Below are positions 1-6,546 of a stretch of 7,330 nucleotides of DNA, piece by piece. Under the pieces are notes generated by a model that saw only the letters and a list, made by a program, of their open reading frames with translations, was not told the DNA's origin and did no database searches. Numbering within the stretch: position 1 is the first letter of the stretch; each line of letters starts with the position of its first letter. The stretch comes from Desulfobacula sp. (lineage in GTDB: Bacteria; Desulfobacterota; Desulfobacteria; Desulfobacterales; Desulfobacteraceae), in the NCBI GenBank assembly GCA_018702715.1, contig JABIYQ010000396.1, positions 1 through 7,330 on the forward strand, written 5' to 3'. Made by a program: the position numbers and the translations under genes.

Positions 1-1
1 A

Positions 2-217
2 ACACACCCCAAGACGTTTCAACATTGCAGAACCGAATTTTATGTACCGGACCTGCTACAGAGAAATGATTATTCCACATGGACGAACAAAGGAAAAAAA
101 CAATTGGATGATCTTGCCCGGAAAAAATTTAACCAACGGCTTGAAGAGTGGGAAAAACCTGACATTGATCCTGATATGGAATCGCGTTTAGCCAATTATG
201 TAAAAGACAATTACTAA
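2..217 (+). CDS. MttB-family corrinoid methyltransferase, C-terminal fragment (5' end outside window)
   Basis: The frame is open from the window edge and ends with TAA at 215-217, giving 71 residues. It contains a stretch reading FQHCRTEFYVPDLLQRNDY, then a Trp, a GKK and a basic helix. This is the layout seen at the C-terminus of trimethylamine methyltransferase (MttB) superfamily proteins, where an H-x(2,3)-R-x-E-F-x-x-P-E/D-L-x-R-x-x-Y block precedes the last helices. These enzymes are cytoplasmic and move a methyl group from a quaternary or tertiary amine to a corrinoid protein. The family is usually about 470-500 residues, so roughly 15% is visible. The substrate cannot be told: the barrel core, and any pyrrolysine codon that would mark a true trimethylamine enzyme, lie outside. 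Non-pyrrolysine members act on betaines or similar compounds. A terminator hairpin follows 12 nt after the stop. The assignment rests on recalled family pattern, not on a search. Confidence 0.75.
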   Translation, partial: THPKTFQHCRTEFYVPDLLQRNDYSTWTNKGKKQLDDLARKKFNQRLEEWEKPDIDPDMESRLANYVKDNY

Positions 218-221
218 TCAA

Positions 222-284
222 TAAAAAACCGGGACTCCTATTATATCTTACTTATTATAGGGAGTCCCGATCTTACTTTTTGGC
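222..284. terminator. Bidirectional Rho-independent terminator
   Basis: A perfect 9-bp G+C-rich stem is formed by CGGGACTCC (230-238) and GGAGTCCCG (261-269). It extends inward through A/T pairs of the 22-nt loop (239-245 against 253-259, with one bulge and one mismatch). Reading +, the stem is followed by TCTTACTTTTTGG, which would end the methyltransferase transcript. Reading -, it is followed by GGTTTTTTATTG (from 229 downward), the better T-run, which would end the leftward transcript of the AOR and membrane-protein genes. It sits between two convergent transcription units, as expected for a shared terminator. Confidence 0.8.
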
Positions 285-331
285 CTGACACGGATCAGCA
301 ACACCCTTGCAAACCATTTGGAAAATATTTA

Positions 332-399
332 ACCTTTGACCTAAGTACCCATTTAAACAGTATTAGCAAAGGTGAATTTTTTATCCCGGATAGGTCAAA
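332..399. repeat. Overlapping inverted repeats giving two mutually exclusive hairpins
   Basis: TTTGACCTA (335-343) is perfectly complementary to TAGGTCAAA (391-399). The overlapping ACCTTTG (332-338) is also complementary to CAAAGGT (367-373). Both pairings use 335-338, so only one can form at a time. The element lies in the 208-bp noncoding stretch between the terminator and the stop codon of the leftward membrane-protein gene, so it would be in the 3' part of that transcript. There is no T-run after either stem. I see no coding frame of note in 285-425. Function is unknown, and chance is possible in A/T-rich DNA. Confidence 0.35.
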
Positions 400-425
400 A
401 TGAGCAGAAGACTACCGCCCATGGA

Positions 426-815
426 TTATTTTTTAAATAACATTTCTTTAAAATTGTATTGGTATAACAGGTAAACAATGCCGAATAATGCCCCGCCAAA
501 GATTAAGGCGTTTGATAAAACCGATGAGAACTCATAATCCGCATGGCTCATAAATACTACATGCAATACACTATGAACGATTAGAAACAGGCTGATGGCC
601 AGTTTGCTTGGAATACGGATTTTATCATTTTGGATTGATACGAGGGCGATCAAACCGGCAAAAAATGGAATATGGAAGACCAGAAAAACCATCATTCCAT
701 ATTCATCGGGTAACCAGCTGGTCAACGGCAATACAATCCATTCATGATTTTGCATCGCATCCAGTTCATGCGTAAACAAGGTCCCCATACCCAGGTTAAA
801 CGCGATATTCTTCAT
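426..815 (-). CDS. Small histidine/glutamate-rich integral membrane protein, unknown function
   Basis: This is a 129-residue protein. I place the start at ATG 815, not at an in-frame ATG at 908: CAGGA lies 5 nt upstream of 815, the downstream sequence looks like a conserved N-terminus, and the 908 start would overlap the preceding gene by 35 nt. Likely membrane segments are about residues 41-61, 71-90 and 100-119, with a possible weaker one at the N-terminus. A motif THELDAMQNHEW (15-26) sits near the N-terminus. More His and acidic residues follow (H48, H81, H85, H91, E95), many within or at the edges of membrane segments, which could bind a metal or haem. The pattern recalls small 'HXXEE'-like and DUF6713-like bacterial membrane proteins, but that family name is from memory and unverified. 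The gene lies 58 bp after the AOR-family gene on the same strand, so cotranscription is likely. A weak promoter-like pair (TGGCAA, 17 nt, TAAAAT at 841-869) could also serve it. No function is assigned. Confidence 0.8.
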   Translation of the reverse strand: MKNIAFNLGMGTLFTHELDAMQNHEWIVLPLTSWLPDEYGMMVFLVFHIPFFAGLIALVSIQNDKIRIPSKLAISLFLIVHSVLHVVFMSHADYEFSSVLSNALIFGGALFGIVYLLYQYNFKEMLFKK

Positions 816-873
816 TTTTTTCCTGATTCTCAATTTCTTTATTTTAACCCCAAAATCTACGACTTGCCAGTAG

Positions 874-2805
874 TTAAATCTTGTTAAGATCAGTAAGTCC
901 GAGTTCATGAAGCTTTTCTATAGTTGGGCATCCTGTTTCAAGATTCCACCCCCGTAATTGATAGAACTCATTTCGCATTTCTTTAAAGACCTCCCGGTCA
1001 AGGGTTTGATCTTTACGGCTTAATACTGTATCGCCCTCGCCAGGCACAAGCACATCAGGATTCATAAAAACAGATTGAACCGGATCAGTAAAATTGAATT
1101 GTTCAACCGTATCATCTTTTTTCGGGTCCCAACCTTCCCGCAAAAGGATGGCCCGTTGTTGATTAAAAATAATTTCACCGAATTTCAAAAGGGCATTCTC
1201 ATCCAGATCTTTTCCAGTTACTGCATTGAATATACGGGCCTCAAGGGTAGTATCGCCCACTTTATCTTCAGTATGGTTAGAAAACATTAATGGCCAGCAG
1301 GAATCACACAAAAGCAGGCTGTCTTTAACATAGGTACGATCTATAATGCGGGTGGCAGCCATGGCTTTGCCTTCATGGGTATTCAGGTCCCAGGCCTTAT
1401 CATGGCCCCAGAAGTTAGCTGCAGCAGCCCGGTAAACATCTGCAGAAACAGGTGTTGATCCGGGATATTGCAAGTTCATGACCCAGTAACCGATAATCCT
1501 GCTTACTTCATGCAGCATTGCAATGGGCTGTCGGGGCTCAAAGGCATATAATAAACCGTTCATCAAATATTCTCTTGCCGAATAGGTAGCACCATCGCCC
1601 ACACCGGAAACTTCATTGGCAAAAAGTTTTTTAGCTTCTGTGCCAAGGGTTTCTCCAGTCCTCAGGAGGCCCTGGGCCAGGATATCACCAAATCCTTTTC
1701 GATAGGCGATCATATGGCAGAGGTCTTTAAAAAATTCCCATGTTCCCAGTTTCTCAATTTCAAGACCGGTTTGGGCATCGCTCAGATAACCTGCCTTATA
1801 CCCTGTGCTTATCCACTGAACGATATTGGCCATCTCCATGGTACATAAAGATAAATTGTTGCAGAGCCCTGTTGCATCCAGAGCAGTTTCAGCCGGTTCT
1901 CCCGGACGCCCCATCACCCAGGGAAAGTATACAAACATGGCCTGACACTTTCTAACAACCTCCTTATTGGAGTTTGTTCTAAAGGTGGCACGCATGATAC
2001 AGTCCAAACCACACTGAAAGCAGGAGGCTTTTCCTGCATGGGAGATCTGATCTTGTGGGAATGGATTGAAATTGGCTTCACGCTTATTTAATTTTATTGT
2101 CAACCGGTTGAGCTCTTTTAATGCCGCAGGATCATAAACCCGAGGAGATTGAGTCCCTATAACAGCAATGGCTTTTAAATTTTTAGCGCCCAAAACCGCT
2201 CCAAAACCGCCAGTGGCACTACCCTCATTATCAGTCATCAGATTAGCATTGCGGCATCGATTCATACCGGCGGGACCAGTGGTAAGAAAATGTGTATTTT
2301 TACCATGTTTTTGTTTTAAATACTTCCCCACCTGTTTTACCCCATCAAGATGAATTGTGGCTGCATCCTCAAGTCTTGCTTTCCCATCTGAAATAAACAA
2401 ATAAACACTTCGATTAGCCTTTCCAGATACCATCAGCCCATCAAAACCAGCTCTTTTTAATGCAGGTCCCCAAAATCCGCCCATATTGCCATAGCAAAAG
2501 CCTTCCGGCATCAGCATAGGCGATTTTCCCACAACCTCAAAACGTGATGCTCCCTGAACACCTGTTGCCGTCAATGGCCCGGTCATGAAAATCAAATGAT
2601 TTTCCGGGTCAAAAGCCTTTACAGTGGCAGGGACATGTTCCCAATAAAGGCGGGTGGCGATTCCCCGTCCACCTAAAAAGCGATCTGCATAGGGATGAGT
2701 GTCAATCTCTGTAATGATTTCCGAAGAAAGGTCGACCTTTAAAATTTTCCCCCGCCAACCAAACACTGGAGAATTCAAAGGTTCTCCTTTTTTGTATTCA
2801 TCCAT
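874..2805 (-). CDS. Aldehyde ferredoxin oxidoreductase (AOR) family, tungsten/molybdenum bis-pterin enzyme
   Basis: The protein has 643 residues, a usual AOR-family length. The N-terminal domain opens with GWRGKILKVDLSS and carries FLGGRGIATRLYW, the MGGFWGPALKRAGFDG block and GGFGAVLGAKNLKAIAV, all typical of the pterin-binding fold. CFQCGLDC (C262, C265, C269) gives three ligands of the [4Fe-4S] cluster. LDATGLC (about 309-315) is the first DxxGLC motif. The second is DSLLLC (495-500), where C500 should be the fourth cluster ligand and Leu replaces the usual Gly. The C-terminus ends RGWNLETGCPT...LGL, as in the family. Such cytoplasmic enzymes interconvert aldehydes and acids with ferredoxin; the family also includes BamB of class II benzoyl-CoA reductase. 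The LCDSC region and general layout look nearer to those divergent paralogs than to classical AOR, so the substrate is open. No ferredoxin-like or Bam partner is adjacent. ATG 2805 is chosen over GTG 2811 because AGGTGA (2808-2813) is a suitable ribosome-binding site only for 2805. The His-rich membrane-protein gene follows. Confidence 0.9.
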   Translation of the reverse strand: MDEYKKGEPLNSPVFGWRGKILKVDLSSEIITEIDTHPYADRFLGGRGIATRLYWEHVPATVKAFDPENHLIFMTGPLTATGVQGASRFEVVGKSPMLMPEGFCYGNMGGFWGPALKRAGFDGLMVSGKANRSVYLFISDGKARLEDAATIHLDGVKQVGKYLKQKHGKNTHFLTTGPAGMNRCRNANLMTDNEGSATGGFGAVLGAKNLKAIAVIGTQSPRVYDPAALKELNRLTIKLNKREANFNPFPQDQISHAGKASCFQCGLDCIMRATFRTNSNKEVVRKCQAMFVYFPWVMGRPGEPAETALDATGLCNNLSLCTMEMANIVQWISTGYKAGYLSDAQTGLEIEKLGTWEFFKDLCHMIAYRKGFGDILAQGLLRTGETLGTEAKKLFANEVSGVGDGATYSAREYLMNGLLYAFEPRQPIAMLHEVSRIIGYWVMNLQYPGSTPVSADVYRAAAANFWGHDKAWDLNTHEGKAMAATRIIDRTYVKDSLLLCDSCWPLMFSNHTEDKVGDTTLEARIFNAVTGKDLDENALLKFGEIIFNQQRAILLREGWDPKKDDTVEQFNFTDPVQSVFMNPDVLVPGEGDTVLSRKDQTLDREVFKEMRNEFYQLRGWNLETGCPTIEKLHELGLTDLNKI

Positions 2806-2807
2806 AT

Positions 2808-2813
2808 TCACCT
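2808..2813 (-). promoter_or_regulatory. Ribosome-binding site that decides the AOR-family start
   Basis: Read on the minus strand, AGGTGA ends 2 nt before ATG 2805. The AGG core is 5 nt from the ATG, and the whole hexamer matches the distal part of the anti-Shine-Dalgarno pairing TAAGGAGGTGATC. The alternative GTG start at 2811 lies inside this element, and no other purine-rich motif precedes it. Confidence 0.55.
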
Positions 2814-2848
2814 GTTATTAAATTTATATGCTTATCATTAAAAGATGA

Positions 2849-2877
2849 CTTATCTATCACCTTAAACTCGCTATCAA
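2849..2877 (-). promoter_or_regulatory. Candidate sigma-70 promoter for the AOR-family gene
   Basis: On the minus strand, TTGATA (2872-2877, one mismatch to TTGACA) is followed after 17 nt by GATAAG (2849-2854, four of six matches to TATAAT). The predicted start of transcription is near 2842, leaving a leader of roughly 37 nt. The divergent intergenic region is very A/T-rich, so matches arise easily by chance. Confidence 0.3.
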
Positions 2878-2890
2878 AAAATTCCAAAGT

Positions 2891-2937
2891 TTGCAATAAC
2901 TATTAGATAACAATAATAATTCTTTAAAATATGGAGA
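2891..2937 (+). promoter_or_regulatory. Candidate promoter and ribosome-binding site of nudC
   Basis: TTGCAA (2891-2896) is separated by 18 nt from AATAAT (2915-2920, five of six matches to TATAAT). A ribosome-binding site GGAGA (2933-2937) lies 5 nt before the ATG at 2943. The -35 is weak. Together with the leftward candidate, this makes 2806-2942 a divergent promoter region of 137 bp. Confidence 0.35.
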
Positions 2938-2942
2938 ACTGA

Positions 2943-3815
2943 ATGGATTTTATTAAAACAGCAATAGAGCAGGCAACATCTTCGATTAGAGCATATTTCT
3001 ATATTTTTTCGAATAATAGCATTTTTGTGAGGGAAACATCAAAAGATCTTGTATCAATACCATATTTTGAAAAAACAATGATTGAACAACTGAAATTAAA
3101 GGGAGTTTGCTTTTTTGGAACTTATAAAAATATCCCCTGTTATTGTGCCAAAATCACCCCTGGTAATTTATCGGAACCCTTGCCAGATATATTGTCGGAC
3201 AAGTACAAATTCATTAACTTAAGATCTTTATTTGGGAAAATTGATCCCATATTTTGGAGCATCGCAGGTTATGCCAGACAAATTTTTGACTGGAATATAA
3301 ATTTTCAATTTTGCGGCAAATGCGGAAACCCGACAACAAGAAAAACAGATGAGCATGCAAGACAGTGCGAAAAGTGTAATTTAACCTTTTACCCAAGGAT
3401 TTCGCCGGCGATAATTACTGCAGTAATAAAGAACAAACAAATTCTCCTTGCAAGGGGCATAAATTTCCCTGACAAGAAAATGTTCAGTGTTCTAGCAGGC
3501 TTTGTGGAACCAGGAGAGACCCTGGAAGAGTGTGTAAAGCGCGAAATATTTGAAGAAGTCGGCATAATAGTCAAAAACATTCAATATTTTGGAAGCCAGT
3601 CCTGGCCTTTTCCAGACAGCCTTATGATAGGATTTATTGCTGAACATGAAAAAGGGAAAATATCCATAGACACCCAAGAAATAGTTGAGGCCCACTGGTT
3701 TGAAGCGGATAATCTTCCGGCCATACCAGGAAAGCAGGCCATCGCAGGCAAGCTCATTGAATGGTTTTCTCTTCAAAATAAGCATACGTATTCAGCCTTT
3801 GATGCAACAAAGTAG
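2943..3815 (+). CDS. nudC: NudC: NADH pyrophosphatase / NAD-cap RNA hydrolase (Nudix family)
   Basis: This 290-residue protein has the three-part NudC layout. An N-terminal Nudix-like domain (about 1-118) is followed by a zinc ribbon with FCGKCG (C124, C127) and CEKC (C142, C145). The catalytic Nudix domain then begins at FYPRISPAII. The Nudix box is complete, G186-x5-E192-x7-R200-E201-x-x-E204-E205-x-G207, with E201, E204 and E205 as Mg-binding residues. Just after it stands SQSWPFPDSLM (218-228), the family-defining SQPWPFPxS motif with Ser in place of the first Pro. The enzyme splits NAD(H) into NMN(H) and AMP in the cytoplasm, and in E. coli it also removes the 5' NAD cap from RNAs. The length is somewhat above E. 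coli NudC (257 residues), mostly in the N-terminal domain. It is transcribed divergently from the AOR-family gene, and GGAGA sits 5 nt upstream of the start. No clear terminator follows. Confidence 0.93.
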   Translation: MDFIKTAIEQATSSIRAYFYIFSNNSIFVRETSKDLVSIPYFEKTMIEQLKLKGVCFFGTYKNIPCYCAKITPGNLSEPLPDILSDKYKFINLRSLFGKIDPIFWSIAGYARQIFDWNINFQFCGKCGNPTTRKTDEHARQCEKCNLTFYPRISPAIITAVIKNKQILLARGINFPDKKMFSVLAGFVEPGETLEECVKREIFEEVGIIVKNIQYFGSQSWPFPDSLMIGFIAEHEKGKISIDTQEIVEAHWFEADNLPAIPGKQAIAGKLIEWFSLQNKHTYSAFDATK

Positions 3816-4046
3816 ATGGGCCAAAAGACAAGCAATTTCGTTCAAGTTATAAACTTTGCGATCCTTACGATTGCACCTGGAGATGAATAAATACAGGGCA
3901 CACCATCTTGTGGCTGATGTATCAACCCGATTTCTGAACTTCCATCAAATGCCTTTGATAATCTTATAGCCATCCTCCAAATGTGCATTATAATAAGGAA
4001 GTGAACAAAGATCTGAAATAAATAAAGATGTTTAAAGGAGCAAATT
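3816..4046. other. Noncoding gap between nudC and curA
   Basis: No supported gene is seen in these 231 bp. Two imperfect hairpins are present: ATACA/TGTAT with an inner CACA/TGTG (3891-3922), and ATCAAA/TTTGAT around a 4-nt loop (3944-3959). Neither is followed by a T-run, so neither looks like an intrinsic terminator for nudC. The right third holds the curA promoter candidate and ribosome-binding site. A 24-codon frame beginning directly after the nudC stop and a 43-codon leftward frame (3842-3973) lack usable ribosome-binding sites and were not called. Confidence 0.5.
3967..4040 (+). promoter_or_regulatory. Candidate sigma-70 promoter and ribosome-binding site of curA
   Basis: A perfect -10 TATAAT lies at 3989-3994. 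A weak -35, TAGCCA (3967-3972, four of six matches), is 16 nt upstream. Transcription would begin near 4001 and give a leader of about 45 nt. AAAGGAG (4034-4040) is a strong ribosome-binding site 6 nt before ATG 4047. This suggests curA is transcribed on its own and not only by read-through from nudC. Confidence 0.45.
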
Positions 4047-5084
4047 ATGTCACAAAACAGAGAACAAAACCGTAGCATAGTGCTGGCTGCCCGCCCCCAC
4101 GGCGCTCCGGTTTCCGAGAACTTTCGTCTGGAGACAGGGTCAATTCCTGAGCCTGCCCAAGGCCAGGTGCTGCTGCGCACCGAGTATCTCTCTCTTGACC
4201 CCTATATGCGAGGCAGGATGAGCAAAGCACCATCCTATGCAGAACCTCTTAAGATTGATGAAGTGATAGTGGGGGCAACAATTTGTAAGGTTGAAGCATC
4301 CCGGCATCCTGATTACAAAGAGGGGGAGTGGGTGCTTGCTTATACCGGCTGGCAGGATTATGGGCTTTCCGATGGAACAGGACTGACCCGATTAGGGGAA
4401 AGCCCCAAAAACCCATCCTATGCATTGGGAATACTGGGTATGCCGGGTTTTACCGCCTACATGGGTTTATTGGATATTGGCCGACCCAAACAAGGCGAAA
4501 CCCTGGTGGTTGCTGCTGCCACAGGTCCGGTAGGTGCGACTGTAGGACAAATAGCCAAGTTAAAAGGCTGTCGTGTTGTGGGTGTTGCCGGTGGTATCGA
4601 AAAATGTAAATACGCAAAAGAGGTACTTGGTTTTGATGAGTGCCTGGATCACAAATCTTTGAATTTTACCCAACAGCTCAGGAAGGCCTGCTTTAAAGGA
4701 ATTGATATCTATTTCGAGAGCGTAGGGGGAAAAGTATTTGATGCAGTCATGCCTTTACTCAATACAAAAGCCAGGATTCCTCTGTGTGGTCTCGTTTCTC
4801 AGTACAATGCCACACGGCTTCCTGAAGGACCCAACCGTCTATCTCTTCTTATGAGTACAATTTTAGTCAAACGAATAAAGGTTCAGGGTTTTATTATTTT
4901 TGATGATTATGGTCACCGCTACAATGAATTTGCAAAAGATATGTCTCAATGGCTAAGCACAGGACTAATAAAATACCGAGAACATATTGTTGATGGGTTA
5001 GAAAGTGCACCAAAAGCTTTTATCGGCATGCTGGAAGGTCAAAATTTTGGGAAATTAGTTATCCGGGTTAATAATGAACCCTAA
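4047..5084 (+). CDS. curA: CurA-like NADPH-dependent enone/alkenal reductase (zinc-independent MDR family)
   Basis: The 345 residues equal the length of E. coli CurA (YncB), and the sequence follows it closely along its whole length. Shared blocks include NR-x(3)-LA-x-RPHGAPV near the N-terminus, SLDPYMRGRM (49-58), GMPGFTAYMGLLDIG (131-145), VVAAATGPVGATVGQ (154-168), AGG-x-EKC (181-187), KGIDIYFESVGGKVFDAV (217-234) and NFGKLVIRV near the end. The AATGPVGATVGQ loop is the dinucleotide-binding turn, and AGG plus K186 is the usual NADPH-phosphate pocket. No zinc-binding Cys/His set is present. CurA reduces conjugated double bonds, such as those of curcumin and other enones, using NADPH in the cytoplasm. 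The natural substrate here is unknown, with alkenals or related electrophiles likely. About the first 45 codons are much richer in G+C than the rest. The gene converges with the sensor kinase gene, 52 bp away. Confidence 0.93.
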   Translation: MSQNREQNRSIVLAARPHGAPVSENFRLETGSIPEPAQGQVLLRTEYLSLDPYMRGRMSKAPSYAEPLKIDEVIVGATICKVEASRHPDYKEGEWVLAYTGWQDYGLSDGTGLTRLGESPKNPSYALGILGMPGFTAYMGLLDIGRPKQGETLVVAAATGPVGATVGQIAKLKGCRVVGVAGGIEKCKYAKEVLGFDECLDHKSLNFTQQLRKACFKGIDIYFESVGGKVFDAVMPLLNTKARIPLCGLVSQYNATRLPEGPNRLSLLMSTILVKRIKVQGFIIFDDYGHRYNEFAKDMSQWLSTGLIKYREHIVDGLESAPKAFIGMLEGQNFGKLVIRVNNEP

Positions 5085-5089
5085 CGTTG

Positions 5090-5115
5090 AATAAAAATTT
5101 TACCCTTCGGGAAAG
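5090..5115 (-). terminator. Weak candidate terminator of the two-component operon
   Basis: Read on the minus strand, CCC GAA GGG (5103-5111) forms a short stem, extended by TTT (5112-5114) pairing with AAA (5099-5101) across a one-base bulge, and is followed by TTTTTATT (5097-5090). It lies 22 nt beyond the kinase stop codon. The stem is short, so this is tentative. On the plus strand there is no T-run after it, so it would not stop curA transcription. Confidence 0.35.
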
Positions 5116-5136
5116 CCATGAAAACATCATATGGTA

Positions 5137-6546
5137 TTATGGAAGTTTTTGATTTGAAAATTGTACTTCAAATTCTAAACCGGCAGTGCTGTTTTTAGCA
5201 AAAACGTTACCTTTACACTGGGCAAGCTGTCTTTTAACAATGGTTAATCCCAGGCCTGATCCTGGATTTTGGTTAGTTTCTATTCTTTGAAATGGCTCAA
5301 AAAGTTTTTTTAATTCCCGGGCATCAAGTTCCCGGTATGTGTTTGTTATTTTAAAAGTCAAAATATCTTCTTTTGTCTTTAAGGCTGCAAGCTTTATTAT
5401 GCCGTTTTGTTTTGTGTATTTTATGGCATTATCAAAAAGGTTGGAGAGAACGGCCATAACGATATTTTTATCCATATTAAAAATAAGAGGGGCATTGATA
5501 TTCTTTTTTAATATCAGGTTTTTTTGTTTTAACAATGGCTCATATTTTTTTTCAATGCCGGTTAAAAGACTTGTAAAGTCTAATGGTTCAATGGTTACAG
5601 AAATTTGCTGGATATCCATCTTAGACAATTTTAAGATTTTATCAATTAACTTGTCCAGCGTATCAATGTCCTGATCAATATTTTGAACATATCTTTTGAT
5701 AGGGTTGGCTTCAATGGGATCAAGTTTATAGGAATCAAGTTTGTCCTGAATCAATTCCTTTGACACTCTGATCCGTGTTAGAGGGCTTCTAAGCTCATGG
5801 GATATATTGGCAGTAAACTCTTTATTTCCCTGTATTATTTTTTCAAGCTTTTCCGCCATAAAATTAAATGAGTTTGCAAGTCCGGCAATTTCATCCCGGC
5901 CTTTGACATTTGTTCTACATTTTAGATTTCCATCGGCAAACTCAAGGGCAGCCTTATTGAGCTGCTTGATTCTATTGGTTATGACCCTTGCCAGAGGTAC
6001 GATGAGAATGGCAATAATAATACCGATGGATAAGAGCCCGAAAAGAAAAATCGCCTCGGGTTTTCTCTCGTGTTCCCTATAAAACTGGGCATGCAAAATG
6101 TAGGATTCAGTGCTCATTTCAACGGGAATTTGTGCATAATATGAGAGACGTCGCCTGGAAAGATGATATAATTTAATTCCATCTTTTAAAACGTCATACT
6201 CTTCCAGCTTTTTTATTTTGATATCAATGGGTGTTGAAAATGTTTTAATGATAATTGTATTGTCTGGTGCCGTCACCCAGATTTTGACATTAAAAAGATC
6301 AGCAAAGGTGAACAGCAGTTTTTTGATTTCAGCATTTTGCGATAGAGGAATCAATGGGCTATGATTGATTTTTTCCTGAACAACTTCTTTGAAAATTAAA
6401 AGCTTGGCAATGGACTGCCTGTCTATGTAATGCTTAAAGGACCGCCCGGCCGTGGCAACAAACAAGCCGAGGATCAGGATTTCAGTGATAAAAAGCACCC
6501 CTAAAAAAGAAAGCAGCAGTTTTGCATAAAGGCTTTTAATCTTCAT
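5137..6546 (-). CDS. Sensor histidine kinase, CpxA-like, with atypical G1 region
   Basis: This 469-residue inner-membrane kinase has TM1 (about 9-32), a periplasmic sensor region of about 130 residues (33-163), TM2 (about 165-187) and a HAMP linker (about 187-238). A dimerisation domain follows with FTANISHELRSPLTRIRVS, where H250 is the phosphorylated histidine. The C-terminal ATPase domain has a good N box (NLFDNAIKYT, from N369), an F box (FEPF, 416-419) and a G2 box (GSGLGL, 429-434). Where DxGxG (G1) is expected, the sequence reads KITNTYRELDARELKK, so neither the adenine-contacting Asp nor the glycines are seen. The whole layout, and the H-box region in particular, resembles E. coli CpxA, a cell-envelope stress sensor, but the periplasmic part shows no clear match and no CpxP gene is in the window. 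It overlaps the regulator gene by 4 nt (ATGA), so the two are translationally coupled. It presumably phosphorylates that regulator; the signal is unknown. Confidence 0.93.
   Translation of the reverse strand: MKIKSLYAKLLLSFLGVLFITEILILGLFVATAGRSFKHYIDRQSIAKLLIFKEVVQEKINHSPLIPLSQNAEIKKLLFTFADLFNVKIWVTAPDNTIIIKTFSTPIDIKIKKLEEYDVLKDGIKLYHLSRRRLSYYAQIPVEMSTESYILHAQFYREHERKPEAIFLFGLLSIGIIIAILIVPLARVITNRIKQLNKAALEFADGNLKCRTNVKGRDEIAGLANSFNFMAEKLEKIIQGNKEFTANISHELRSPLTRIRVSKELIQDKLDSYKLDPIEANPIKRYVQNIDQDIDTLDKLIDKILKLSKMDIQQISVTIEPLDFTSLLTGIEKKYEPLLKQKNLILKKNINAPLIFNMDKNIVMAVLSNLFDNAIKYTKQNGIIKLAALKTKEDILTFKITNTYRELDARELKKLFEPFQRIETNQNPGSGLGLTIVKRQLAQCKGNVFAKNSTAGLEFEVQFSNQKLP

Noticed and set aside
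816..908. Upstream in-frame extension of the small membrane protein (31 extra residues from ATG 908)
   Set aside because: It overlaps the AOR-family gene by 35 nt, is basic and unlike the conserved-looking N-terminus, and the ATG at 815 has a well-placed AGGA.
874..2805. Calling the AOR-family protein BamB of benzoyl-CoA reductase
   Set aside because: The resemblance is general to divergent AOR paralogs, and no other bam subunit lies beside it, so the specific name is not supported.
3816..3890. 24-codon frame starting immediately after the nudC stop (TAGATG)
   Set aside because: There is no ribosome-binding site and no recognisable product. Coupled re-initiation is conceivable but unsupported.
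3891..3959. Intrinsic terminator after nudC
   Set aside because: The two hairpins here are imperfect or short and neither is followed by a run of T.
3842..3973. Leftward 43-codon frame in the nudC-curA gap, as a small gene or gene remnant
   Set aside because: GGAGG touches the ATG directly with no spacing, the protein matches no family I recognise, and the frame's upstream extension runs into curA. Chance is the simpler explanation.
4045..4233. Leftward frames opposite the start of curA
   Set aside because: They are by-products of the G+C-rich 5' part of curA, which is itself an unmistakable coding sequence.
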